Source: Deltaproteobacteria bacterium (GTDB lineage Bacteria > Bdellovibrionota_B > Oligoflexia > Oligoflexales > Bog-1112). From it: a DNA stretch of 42,010 nt. Under the pieces are notes generated by a model, which worked only from the letters and a program-made list of their open reading frames with translations, was not told the origin of the DNA and searched no databases. The first letter of the stretch is position 1. Each line of letters starts with the position of its first letter. The stretch lies in NCBI GenBank assembly GCA_947475005.1, contig CANJLI010000001.1, positions 194,819 to 236,828 on the forward strand, given 5' to 3'. Both the position numbers and the translations under genes were made by a program. Below are positions 18,551 to 26,608 of the stretch, piece by piece.

Positions 18551-19513
18551 ATGAATATGAACATAAAAAGACAAAAGCAACGAGGAAAAAAAGACTCCAA
18601 GCCCCTCTTTGGGCTTTTTTTATTGGCTTCTATATTGATCCATATCGGAAGCTTATTCGAACTGTCACATCTTAGCCTAAAAAACCAACAAAAAGAAGAC
18701 GCAAAAGACACAACAATTCACGTGAAAATCGTTACAGCACCCACCGAAAAAACACAGAAAAAAGAAGAGGATCCCACCCAAATTCTGGAGGCCCCCCAGG
18801 TTAAAACACAAGCCCCTGAGACGGCGGATTATGCAGGGCAAACGGATCACGAAACCCAGCAGCAAACTCGGGTTTCCAACAAAACCCCTCGAGAGAAACA
18901 AGCGGACCCCAGCACAAAGAAGACCGCACAGAAAGGGAAAGGCGCGAAAGCTGCCTCCAGCTCCGATGCTACGCCCCCCACGCCTCGCGTAGCCATCGAA
19001 TCTCCGCCAACCCCCCGCAAAGAGGGGCAAGGGCGCACCCAACAGGTGGACAATGCCGTTACCCACTCACAACCGCGCCTTCCTGTGCAAGGGCCCCATG
19101 CTTATGACCAGCTATTGGCAACCGCTCACGACAATATGGAGTCCCAGGTAGAAGCCGGTTACCAAGACTATATAGATAACAATATAAAAGAAGCTGACTC
19201 CATCGATATTAATACAAAAGAATATCGGTATATTGGATACTTTACCAATATGCGCAAAGCCATTGAGCTCGCGTGGAACTATCCCATGGAAGCAGCTCAG
19301 AATGGGGTCGATGGGCAGGTACACCTGCGATTCCTGATTGAAGAAAATGGAACTGTCTCCAAAATCTCCGTTCTCGACTCCTCTGGGCACCTCGTTCTGG
19401 ATTCTGCCATCGTCGAAGCCATCAAAGTCGCAGCCCCCTTTGCCCCTCTCCCCCCAGGGCTCAAGCGAAAAAACCTAGAAGTTACAGGCACTTTCCACTA
19501 CGTCCTCAACTAA
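18551..19513 (+). CDS. TonB-family energy transducer
   Basis: A 320-residue protein with TonB layout. A short cytoplasmic basic N-terminus leads into one membrane segment (about 19-36) containing SILIH, the SxxxH motif (S27, H31) that in TonB and TolA couples to the ExbB/ExbD or TolQ/TolR motor. A long polar periplasmic linker follows (about 45-180), rich in Lys, Thr, Gln and Pro. The C-terminal TonB fold (about 225-320) has GVDGQVHLRFLIEENGTVSKISVLDSSGH and ends in a beta strand. It would pass proton-motive energy to outer-membrane receptors. A TolA-like role is less likely given the C-terminal fold. No exbB or exbD is in the window. The start has no clear ribosome site; an ATG two codons later is possible. 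Confidence 0.88.
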   Translation: MNMNIKRQKQRGKKDSKPLFGLFLLASILIHIGSLFELSHLSLKNQQKEDAKDTTIHVKIVTAPTEKTQKKEEDPTQILEAPQVKTQAPETADYAGQTDHETQQQTRVSNKTPREKQADPSTKKTAQKGKGAKAASSSDATPPTPRVAIESPPTPRKEGQGRTQQVDNAVTHSQPRLPVQGPHAYDQLLATAHDNMESQVEAGYQDYIDNNIKEADSIDINTKEYRYIGYFTNMRKAIELAWNYPMEAAQNGVDGQVHLRFLIEENGTVSKISVLDSSGHLVLDSAIVEAIKVAAPFAPLPPGLKRKNLEVTGTFHYVLN

Positions 19514-19635
19514 AAATTGTCTGAAACCCCCATCTGCGTTGTTGCCTTCGTCGCTCCGGTCCTCATTTACCGTTAACAGTAAACTCCGGTCCTCGCTCCT
19601 TGACGCCTAGCAGCTCGAGATTTCAGACAATTTTT
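19512..19635. repeat. Palindromic intergenic element after the TonB gene
   Basis: Perfect 15-base inverted arms (AAAAATTGTCTGAAA at 19512-19526 and its complement at 19621-19635) enclose about 94 bases. The left arm overlaps the TonB-gene stop codon. Inside are two direct copies of CTCCGGTCCTC flanking a central near-palindrome TTTACCGTTAACAGTAAA. The right arm ends in a run of six T, so it may also terminate transcription. It looks like a dispersed intergenic repeat unit, which only a genome search can confirm. Confidence 0.75.
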
Positions 19636-19781
19636 TCTATTACCGGTATTTTGTATAGTTTTATGCTAGACTTAATCTCCGCCAAAAGTTCGCCGGAGGG
19701 GTTGCATCTCCTGGCAATTCCAAGGTATGTAGGAAGCATCTCTCACAACGGCGGAAATTCGCCAAAGGAGCCCCTTTCGTT

Positions 19782-20807
19782 ATGATGAAATATTTTCTTA
19801 CTCTGTTGGTCCTAGCTGTAACCAGTTGCCAACACCCGAGCCTCCTGCAGACGGCCTCGACTCAGACATCTCGCACCCAGCCCCTTGTTGTTTCCCGTGT
19901 TCCTTACCACACGCCATACGGCGATGATCAATATGCCAACTACCTCCAGCATCGATTTTCGCGCTACCTCGGCACATTTCCAGCGGTAACGCCAAAACGA
20001 AAACCCACGCCCTCTTTGGTAACGGATATTCCTCCGGCACTACGCCCTGAAGTAGATAAGTGGATTCATTGGTTTAAAACCAAAGCAAACCGAAGTCTGC
20101 ATCACTGGTTAGTCCGCGGAGAGGCCATTGAATCTACTATTATTCCGATTTTGGAAGCCCAGGATGTACCAAGGGAACTATTTTATGTTGCTATGATTGA
20201 GTCTGGGTTTAACAACCATGCTAGCTCTCCTCGTCAAGCAGGAGGCCCATGGCAGCTCATCGGGGCTACGGCTCGCTTGCATGGATTGGAGATGACACAT
20301 TGGGTGGACGAACGTCGCGATCCCGTGAAGTCAACCCTCGCTGCAGTCGTGTATTGGAAGAAACTCTATCAACAGTTCGGCAATTGGTATTTAGCAATTG
20401 CTGCCTACAACTCAGGACCTCGCACCATCCAAGACCTGTTGCGCAAAACGACCCCCGAAAAATTTTGGACCTATTCAAAGGGAAAAGTAAAAAGGGAAAC
20501 TCGTGATTTTGTACCAAAAGCACTTGCAGCAATTTTGATTGGCACCAACCCAGAAGCCTATGGCATTCATATCAAAAAAGATCCAACTCTGGCCTTTCCA
20601 CTTCATTATGCCTACTTTCCAACTCCCACTTCGCTACCCCAAATCAGTCGCGATTATGGGATCCCACTGGCAAAGCTACGATACTGGAACCCAGAGCTCA
20701 TCCACGGCAAAACCCCTCCCCAGCCCCCATTCCTTCTGCCGGGGTACCCGGTTCGACTGCCTAAACATGTGATTCAAACTACAGCTCTGCCGCATATCTC
20801 GAGATAA
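19782..20807 (+). CDS. MltD-like lytic transglycosylase lipoprotein
   Basis: A 341-residue lipoprotein with lipobox VTSC (C16). The SLT fold covers about 115-240. The catalytic Glu140 sits in MIESGFNNHASSPRQAGGPWQLI, the usual ESxF followed by Ala-Ser and GxWQ, and the AYNSGP motif is at 208-213. These enzymes cut the glycan strand of peptidoglycan from the outer-membrane side. The C-terminal 80 residues (SLPQISRDYGIPLAKLRYWNPEL, then LLPGYPVRLP) look like one LysM-type wall-binding repeat. E. coli MltD carries two, so this is a shorter form. AAAGGAG lies upstream of the tandem ATGs; the second ATG is possible. Confidence 0.88.
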   Translation: MMKYFLTLLVLAVTSCQHPSLLQTASTQTSRTQPLVVSRVPYHTPYGDDQYANYLQHRFSRYLGTFPAVTPKRKPTPSLVTDIPPALRPEVDKWIHWFKTKANRSLHHWLVRGEAIESTIIPILEAQDVPRELFYVAMIESGFNNHASSPRQAGGPWQLIGATARLHGLEMTHWVDERRDPVKSTLAAVVYWKKLYQQFGNWYLAIAAYNSGPRTIQDLLRKTTPEKFWTYSKGKVKRETRDFVPKALAAILIGTNPEAYGIHIKKDPTLAFPLHYAYFPTPTSLPQISRDYGIPLAKLRYWNPELIHGKTPPQPPFLLPGYPVRLPKHVIQTTALPHISR

Positions 20808-20813
20808 TCTTGT

Positions 20814-20838
20814 GGGGACACTCCAGCGGGGTGTCCCC
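20814..20838. repeat. GGGGACAC hairpin, also present near 25616
   Basis: Eleven-base arms (20814-20824 and 20828-20838, one G-T pair) around a three-base loop AGC, right after the transglycosylase gene. The complement of bases 25616-25640 is the same sequence except for one loop base, so it is a dispersed unit. It may act as a terminator, though no T run follows. Confidence 0.7.
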
Positions 20839-20909
20839 TGCGACTCTAGCCCACCCTCTCCTCGTGTACAATATACGTTGTACATCCTACCCAAAACTAG
20901 GGGGCAATC

Positions 20910-23462
20910 ATGATGCGAATGTATCTCGTATTTTTACTCTTTGCTATTGGAGGAACAGCCAATGCTGTTTTACCTCCAGAGCAATTCAAAAATCTAAATC
21001 TGGCTACAGATGACGACCTAAATCCCTTACATGGAGTGCCCTGGGCGAAAGGCATTTTGGAAAATCACGCTGAATTAATGAATTATGATGAGCCGTTGCG
21101 CGAGTTCATACTGCAACTTTTCCATCGGACTGGGACTTTTGATCCTTCGAATATAAAAGATTCATTTGCTTCGAATGCGACTCCAAATGGTATCGGTATA
21201 TTGATGGGTGAAATGAAAAAAGAGCTCTGTTTAAATGAAGAGACCAAAGGGATCACAGGGATTAAAGGGATTTGTAAGCGACTTAGCCTATTAAGGAACA
21301 AAGAGGGCAGATATAACCCTTTGGCATACAGGGTACTTTCGACTTTGCTACGCTACAAGGCAAATACACGGCAAGACTATAGGGCGTATTATGAAGGCCT
21401 TCATGCAGTCTACCCAAAAGGAGTTCGACTCCCAGATAACTGGGACGCCTGGCTTGAAGAAAAATTTCTCCCTAGAGATGCAGACCTCCCTGCTCCACCT
21501 GATCTTAAAGAGCATTATGCTGCTTACTTATTTTGGGTTTTAAAGCAGACCTCAATAGCACCTCCTCTCGAACATCAGGGTTACTCTATAAGTAAAATTG
21601 GCTCATTTCCCGATTGCGGAGAAACTTCGCTACGTAATTTTATAAAACTGATTTTAGATAAGGATGGGCGCTACAACTTAGACGTTCTTCGCGAGCTGGG
21701 TGCAGGTCCTGAATTAGTTGCATTCTTTACAAAATTCAACACAAGACAAAGCCAGCAGGATAAAAAGCCACGAGAATCCGAAGAAAATGAAGCAAGAAAC
21801 GCATGGTCTAATTTGACTGGCGGTCATAAAGAAGTTCGTTACGTTCCAGTTAGGAATGATCTGAATGCTGGTGCGGACAATATGCTGACTCTATTAAAAA
21901 TCCTCCTACCTCAGCTTAACGAGTTAACAAACTGGGCAATTGTTTTTGCAGAAATCGAAAAAATCAGGAAAAAACACGGGCTCGGCGAGTTTACTCTACA
22001 AGAGAACCAATTAAGAAATGAGTTTGGTGAGTTGCGTTTTCAGGTTCAGGGATTGGGTTGTTTTGCTTGGCATTTTCAAAGCCAGCATTTTTTCATCGAT
22101 CCCATGTCTGCTCAATTCTTTGGGGAGTACCCATTTACAGACAAAGAGGAACAAGTGTATAAAGATGTAGCAATCTTTTATCCCGGGAAGAGCTTGCCAA
22201 GTGATTTTGAAAAATTTCCTTGGTATTTATATACGTCGTTACGATCCAATGAAGAAATTGAAACCCTCATAAAGAAAACCTTATTACCGATTGGCGTAGT
22301 CACAGGGTTGGCAAATCGTCTATCCACTCAAGATGCACGGAAGAGAGTTTTTTCTAAAATTACCAAAAAATATTCCACTGATCTACTTCTGCAGCTCCTC
22401 AACGATGAACATTTAACGCTATATAATGAATATTTATTTCCTTTTCTTTATCGAGAAGAATACGATGCCGCTCGATTTTTGGCTACAACTACTCGGTTTA
22501 AAGAAAAAGTTGGAACCTACCTCATAGGCCATGAGAGCGAGGTTAACGCTCTTGCCTTAAGCGCAGACGGACATACCCTTTGTTCGGGATCATCGGATAA
22601 AACCATTCGAATTTGGAACCTGCGACAGCCGGAGAAAAAGCCCCATGTCCTCCAAGGCCACGAGGAGAGTGTTGTGGCTCTTGCCTTAAGCCCAGACGGG
22701 CATACCCTTTATTCGGGATCACGGGATAAAACCATTCGAATTTGGGACCTGCGACAGCCAGAAAAAGCACCCCATGTCCTCCAAGGACTCTCTGGCCACA
22801 TGGCCCTTGCCTTGAGCCCTGACGGACATACTCTTTATTCGGGGGGGGAGGCGAATACCATTCAGATCTGGGACCTTACAAAGCTAGAGGAAAAACCCCG
22901 CCTTCCCATTCTGAAAGGCCCCGATGGCAATTTCAAAAGCCTTGCCTTATCCCCTGATGGACATACCCTCTATTCGTATTCGGATGGTCAATATAATAAG
23001 TCCATCCAAATCAGGGACCTCACAAAACCAGAGAAAGACCCCCGCCACCTCCTCAAAGTGAATGGTGAGCCCACGATGCTTGCTGTGAGCCCGGATGGGC
23101 ATACTCTTTATTCGGCAAATCGATATCATAGCGTTCAAATATCGGACCTCACAAAACCAGAGAAAGAACCTCGCCTTCTCTCAAAAAATCCTTCTAATTC
23201 TGTATTTTCTCTTGCTATAAGCCCGAACGGAAAGATCCTTTATACGGGATCAGATGAATATAATGGCATCCGGATCTGGGACCTTACAAAGCCAGAGCAA
23301 AAACCTCACCATCTCCAAGGCCACAATGAGCATATCTATGCCCTTGCCGTGAGCCCGGACGGGCGCACCCTTTATTCGGGATCAAGGGATGAGACCATCC
23401 GAGTCTGGGATCTCGAGAAGGAGTTGAAGAAGCCAGCAGCTGCAGCTCCCATCCAAAATTAA
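20910..23462 (+). CDS. Exported protein: unknown N-terminal domain plus seven-bladed WD40 propeller
   Basis: An 850-residue protein. A Sec signal peptide (MYLVFLLFAIGGTANA) ends near residue 19. Residues 20-530 match no family I can name. Two conspicuous patches are DCGETSLRNF (C236) and a His/Asp segment CFAWHFQSQHFFIDPMS (H388, H393, D397). That spacing would allow a Cys-His enzyme (papain- or transglutaminase-like), but this is a guess. Residues 535-836 form seven WD40 repeats of about 30-45 residues, many with SPDGHTLYSGS and IRIWDL signatures; the number suits one closed propeller. WD40 domains bind proteins, and in an intracellular organism such a protein may face the host. The repeats are also similar at DNA level, suggesting recent internal duplication. 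Start: tandem ATGs after GGGGGCA; a later ATG is possible. Confidence 0.8.
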   Translation: MMRMYLVFLLFAIGGTANAVLPPEQFKNLNLATDDDLNPLHGVPWAKGILENHAELMNYDEPLREFILQLFHRTGTFDPSNIKDSFASNATPNGIGILMGEMKKELCLNEETKGITGIKGICKRLSLLRNKEGRYNPLAYRVLSTLLRYKANTRQDYRAYYEGLHAVYPKGVRLPDNWDAWLEEKFLPRDADLPAPPDLKEHYAAYLFWVLKQTSIAPPLEHQGYSISKIGSFPDCGETSLRNFIKLILDKDGRYNLDVLRELGAGPELVAFFTKFNTRQSQQDKKPRESEENEARNAWSNLTGGHKEVRYVPVRNDLNAGADNMLTLLKILLPQLNELTNWAIVFAEIEKIRKKHGLGEFTLQENQLRNEFGELRFQVQGLGCFAWHFQSQHFFIDPMSAQFFGEYPFTDKEEQVYKDVAIFYPGKSLPSDFEKFPWYLYTSLRSNEEIETLIKKTLLPIGVVTGLANRLSTQDARKRVFSKITKKYSTDLLLQLLNDEHLTLYNEYLFPFLYREEYDAARFLATTTRFKEKVGTYLIGHESEVNALALSADGHTLCSGSSDKTIRIWNLRQPEKKPHVLQGHEESVVALALSPDGHTLYSGSRDKTIRIWDLRQPEKAPHVLQGLSGHMALALSPDGHTLYSGGEANTIQIWDLTKLEEKPRLPILKGPDGNFKSLALSPDGHTLYSYSDGQYNKSIQIRDLTKPEKDPRHLLKVNGEPTMLAVSPDGHTLYSANRYHSVQISDLTKPEKEPRLLSKNPSNSVFSLAISPNGKILYTGSDEYNGIRIWDLTKPEQKPHHLQGHNEHIYALAVSPDGRTLYSGSRDETIRVWDLEKELKKPAAAAPIQN

Positions 23463-23763
23463 TAGAATGTATCTCCCTTAGCTCAGTTACGAGCTTTCGT
23501 CATCCTGAGCGTAGCGAAGGATCTCCCAACGTTGTAGCTAATGTTGATCACAAAATTGGGAGATCCTTCGCTACGCTCGGGATGACAACCAGTTTGAGAA
23601 AACCCCATTGAGTAAGGGGAAATATCGCCCTGTACAAAGGCTCGCCTGCATAAGGTTTCTTAGGCGAATGCCATTGCAGTCAGGCGTCCCCTTTGGTTTT
23701 AGAATGGATGAACAAGATGGAAATAAAATATGGCTTTACATATGAACAACAGGAATCAGAAGA
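23463..23763. other. Intergenic region with a palindrome and a very short coupled frame
   Basis: Bases 23499-23586 hold a strong palindrome (listed separately). From 23590 on I see no full gene. A minus-10-like signal was not evident. A 19-codon frame at 23708-23767 ends in an ATGA overlap with the next gene. Confidence 0.5.
23499..23586. repeat. Long palindromic repeat with 30-base arms
   Basis: The arms 23499-23528 and 23557-23586 are complementary at 29 of 30 positions around a 28-base loop. Each arm carries GAGCGTAGCGAAGGATCTCC. Similar GTCATCC...GAAGGATC palindromes are scattered in many bacterial genomes. Here it lies just after the WD40 gene and may act as a transcription end or mRNA stabiliser. 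Confidence 0.9.
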
Positions 23764-23767
23764 ATGA
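23708..23767 (+). CDS. Possible 19-residue peptide coupled to the HTH gene
   Basis: The frame from ATG at 23708 ends in a TGA that overlaps the ATG of the HTH gene (ATGA). An in-frame ATG at 23717 is an alternative. The same frame is open back to 23654 without a start, so this could be the C-terminal remnant of a lost upstream gene, for example a toxin partner. It could also be a leader peptide or chance. No homology can be claimed. Confidence 0.2.
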   Translation: MNKMEIKYGFTYEQQESEE

Positions 23768-24234
23768 AAAAATTTATTCCAGAGCATGTAACATATACCC
23801 AACATCCAATACCTATGATTGGTAGAGTTTGGGTTTTTCCGGAGGTCGTTTATACAAAAGATGCTGAAGGTGAGCTTGGGATTTCATTCATCGAACTTGA
23901 AAAATTGCAACTTTCCGTAGCAAATGCAATTTGCGGAGAAGAACAACAGTTAAAATCAATAGAATTTGATTTTTTACTGAATATTACAAAAACAACCCAA
24001 TCAGAAATTGCTGAGTTTTTAAAATGCCATGTTTCAAGCATAGGAAAATGGAGACAAAAGGAAAACGTCCCTCAATTAGAAAGCTTGGTTTTAAAAGAAA
24101 TTTTTTGGACTAAACTCTTTGGAAACAAAGTATCATATGAGCAATCTTTGTTTGGGCGACAAAGGTTAGCCTTAATGTCAAATGCCGCAATAGAAAAAAA
24201 AGTGGTAGCACCGGTTCACAAGAAAGCGGCGTAA
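23764..24234 (+). CDS. Small helix-turn-helix protein, antitoxin-like
   Basis: A 156-residue protein without signal peptide or membrane segment. Residues about 68-110 (FDFLLNITKTTQSEIAEFLKCHVSSIGKWRQKENVPQ, quoted here in part as TTQSEIAEFLKCHVSSIGKW) fit an Xre/MqsA-type helix-turn-helix: QSEIAEFL is the first helix and SSIGKWRQ the recognition helix. The rest is charged and ends in a Lys/Ala-rich tail. Such proteins are often antitoxins or phage-type repressors that bind their own promoter. No toxin gene is adjacent; only a short coupled frame lies upstream, so it may be an orphan. A+T content is higher than in the flanking genes, which is consistent with transfer. It ends 11 bases from the convergent next gene. 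Confidence 0.65.
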   Translation: MKKFIPEHVTYTQHPIPMIGRVWVFPEVVYTKDAEGELGISFIELEKLQLSVANAICGEEQQLKSIEFDFLLNITKTTQSEIAEFLKCHVSSIGKWRQKENVPQLESLVLKEIFWTKLFGNKVSYEQSLFGRQRLALMSNAAIEKKVVAPVHKKAA

Positions 24235-24245
24235 ATACTTCGTAA

Positions 24246-25544
24246 CTACCACTGATTGGGAAGCAACCGGTGTGCAGAAATCTGCCAAGCGTTAATCGTC
24301 TTAAAGCTTTCTAAGGTCGCTGCAGAGGGGGTATTATCCACAAAGAGCTGAAAAGAAACCGTGTGGGAGCCAATATCCAAGGTGGACATATCCAAAGCAA
24401 CCGCCACATTCACAGGGCTTTTTCCGAGAGGTTGTGCCTTATACGGTCGATTGCTCACCTGGGCACCCGCTTCTTTTTCCACATACAGCATGGGCAGTGT
24501 TTTCGATTTTAGCATCTCAGCCGAAAGATCGATTTGCATAAAAATCATGTAGGTCGGGTCCAAAGCAGTAAGCCAGTAGGTGGGAGCAGCCGGTGGCGCC
24601 TTGGCAAAGAAATCCAACATTGAGCCTTCTTTATACATAGGCATGTTCGTCGTGATTTTCAAATCTTTCGGGTTTTTTACAGCAGAAAATCCGTAATAGA
24701 ATAGGCTACCCTCATTAAGCGTCTTCTTGCCCGAGAAGGGATTGTCGATGACAGCAGGTAATACAATGGAGTTTGCAAAGAAAGAAACTTCCGTATACAT
24801 GCCTAAGTCAAAATTGATCTTTAAAAATTTGTAAGAAAATACAACCCGAGCCAACACACGTATGGGGCCAATCTTGTAGGCTTCCAGGCTGGAGACCACA
24901 TCTTCCTGATTAAGTTGAAATGTTAAGAAATATTTAAGGTCCAATTTCAGATAAAAAGTAGAAGTCAAAATCAAAGGAGCTGTCTTCTTTTCATGGTTGA
25001 TTACAGAAACCCCTCGCACCACCAGGTAATTCTTTGGATTAAAGAAATACTGATAATTCGACGTGCGAATTTCCGATTCTGTCATGTGATAATCTACATA
25101 ATGCTTGGGGGATAAAGGCGGAGGCGTATGGTCATAGATGCCCACATACACAGCCCCCTGCTTACCAGCATGTTCCAATTTGATTTCGTATAGCAACTGA
25201 GGCTTGGGGACAGTCCATTTGGTGGGTACACGAACCTGCCCCACATCATCTCCCATAAAGCTCAGCTCATCCTCTCCATCGAAGAGTCCATTGCCAAACT
25301 GTCGATTGGGTAGAGGACCTTGATCCAACACAAAATCACTGAATCTATCTCGTTCATCAATTTGAAATGGGATCGCAACCGCAGTGCCGCTGAAATCGGT
25401 TTGAAAAACCCGATACTTGCTAATTTGATGATACTCAATGGGACGCACGGTTTTGGCAGGAATTACAATAGGCGCAGTATGAATCCCCCCCCAGAGCAAG
25501 AAGGAAGAAAGAAGACTTATACTGAAGATCAAAAAATATTTCAT
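24246..25544 (-). CDS. Secreted protein of unknown function
   Basis: About 432 residues from the ATG at 25544. That start gives a clean Sec signal peptide (MKYFLIFSISLLSSFLLWGG, then HTAP). An earlier ATG at 25595 would put 17 extra residues in front of it. The mature protein is beta-rich, with blocks such as VAIPFQIDERDRF, FDGEDELSFMGDDVGQ and a C-terminal immunoglobulin-like strand pattern (VAVALDMSTLDIGSHTVSFQLFVD). I do not recognise a named family or catalytic residues. It has no lipobox and probably works in the periplasm or outside the cell. It is transcribed away from the repeat cluster at 25600-25712 and is convergent with the HTH gene. Confidence 0.7.
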   Translation of the reverse strand: MKYFLIFSISLLSSFLLWGGIHTAPIVIPAKTVRPIEYHQISKYRVFQTDFSGTAVAIPFQIDERDRFSDFVLDQGPLPNRQFGNGLFDGEDELSFMGDDVGQVRVPTKWTVPKPQLLYEIKLEHAGKQGAVYVGIYDHTPPPLSPKHYVDYHMTESEIRTSNYQYFFNPKNYLVVRGVSVINHEKKTAPLILTSTFYLKLDLKYFLTFQLNQEDVVSSLEAYKIGPIRVLARVVFSYKFLKINFDLGMYTEVSFFANSIVLPAVIDNPFSGKKTLNEGSLFYYGFSAVKNPKDLKITTNMPMYKEGSMLDFFAKAPPAAPTYWLTALDPTYMIFMQIDLSAEMLKSKTLPMLYVEKEAGAQVSNRPYKAQPLGKSPVNVAVALDMSTLDIGSHTVSFQLFVDNTPSAATLESFKTINAWQISAHRLLPNQW

Positions 25545-25599
25545 GAGGCAACTCGAAGCAAAGAGAAAAGAAAGGGGCCACATTTCTTCTCTCATTGTA

Positions 25600-25712
25600 C
25601 AGGAATGAACCCTGTGGGGACACCCCGTTGGAGTGTCCCCGACGAAAGCTCGTCCCCACAGGTCTCATTCCTGCGACCCGCCCGAGTGTCCCCGACGAAA
25701 GCTCGCAGGAAT
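25600..25712. repeat. Compound palindromic repeat cluster
   Basis: Outer arms 25600-25621 and 25652-25673 pair at 20 of 22. They enclose a GGGGACAC hairpin (25616-25640) that also occurs at 20814. A second palindrome follows: ATTCCTGCGA (25667-25676) pairs with TCGCAGGAAT (25703-25712). A 22-base segment (25631-25652) recurs exactly at 25684-25705. The cluster fills the gap between two minus-strand genes. Confidence 0.85.
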
Positions 25713-25726
25713 ACCCCTATAGGACT

Positions 25727-26380
25727 CTAGTGGTGATGCTGGCAAGTTGTGGCATGAGAGGCATGATCATCATGTCGATCGAATACGATGTGCAGAAGGG
25801 ATCCTGCCATTAGAGCCTGGAAATGGGCAAGCCAACTCTCATCGCTCCAGACGAGCAAACTATCAGCCAACTCATAGCCCACCAAGGTAGAAATACCCAA
25901 AAGGAACAACAAGCCCATAGCAAAAATTTTGCCACGTCTCGGATAGAATAGGTTCCAAATTAGCAATCCTACGGGTAACTGATGGAGCAAGATCCCCAGA
26001 GAGAGAAACTCCCCCGTCCCGTGACTGTGAGTGTGTCCATGCCCATGGTGCGGCAACGCAAGACCGACACCGTCCATCAAACCGTGCACCACCAAACCAA
26101 TCACGATCAGGCCCAAAGCAAGAAAGTGAACCTGCACTGCACGACGCGCCCACATGCGCTCCATGAAAGTCGGTAGAAACAATCCGAAAAATGCAGGTAC
26201 CACGACAATGTAGCCTGCAAGCTCCACGCATTCAGGAATCAAAAGCAAAGAAACTAAGCCCACCACAGAGACTTGGGTGAAAATTTCGATGGTTTTCCAA
26301 GCGCCCTTATATCGAGACGCCCACCAGTAAATGAAGGGGGCAAGCCAAAGCACAGCAATATTTAATAAAACCAGAAACAT
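25727..26380 (-). CDS. ZIP-family-like metal transporter
   Basis: A 217-residue membrane protein with about seven hydrophobic segments. Two ZIP signature-like motifs are present: HGLMDG at 99-104 (compare HNxxDG in the metal-binding helix 4) and HQLPVG at 133-138 (compare HExPHE in helix 5). Between them lies a His-rich loop, HHGHGHTHSHG, and the C-terminus ends in a His cluster (HDDHASHATTCQHHH). ZIP proteins import zinc, iron or manganese into the cytoplasm. The second His-Glu of helix 5 is missing here, so activity or metal choice may differ. It is short against typical bacterial ZupT (about 260). It is divergent from etfB. Confidence 0.75.
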   Translation of the reverse strand: MFLVLLNIAVLWLAPFIYWWASRYKGAWKTIEIFTQVSVVGLVSLLLIPECVELAGYIVVVPAFFGLFLPTFMERMWARRAVQVHFLALGLIVIGLVVHGLMDGVGLALPHHGHGHTHSHGTGEFLSLGILLHQLPVGLLIWNLFYPRRGKIFAMGLLFLLGISTLVGYELADSLLVWSDESWLAHFQALMAGSLLHIVFDRHDDHASHATTCQHHH

Positions 26381-26608
26381 ACCACTCCTTGCGGCGGGGG
26401 TTATTGAATCGTCGCGTATTTATACAAAATGGGCGAGCCCGTGTGTATACCACAACCCCCCACTTTTCCCACTCTTTTCAAGCCCACCCTGGGAAAATCA
26501 AGAAATACAGCCTCCTCTTGATCTTCAAACTCAGTTCTATATCATAGTTCGGATCTTACAAATTCCGGGTGTCAACTACCCAATCCATATAGAAAAAAGG
26601 AGTTTTTC

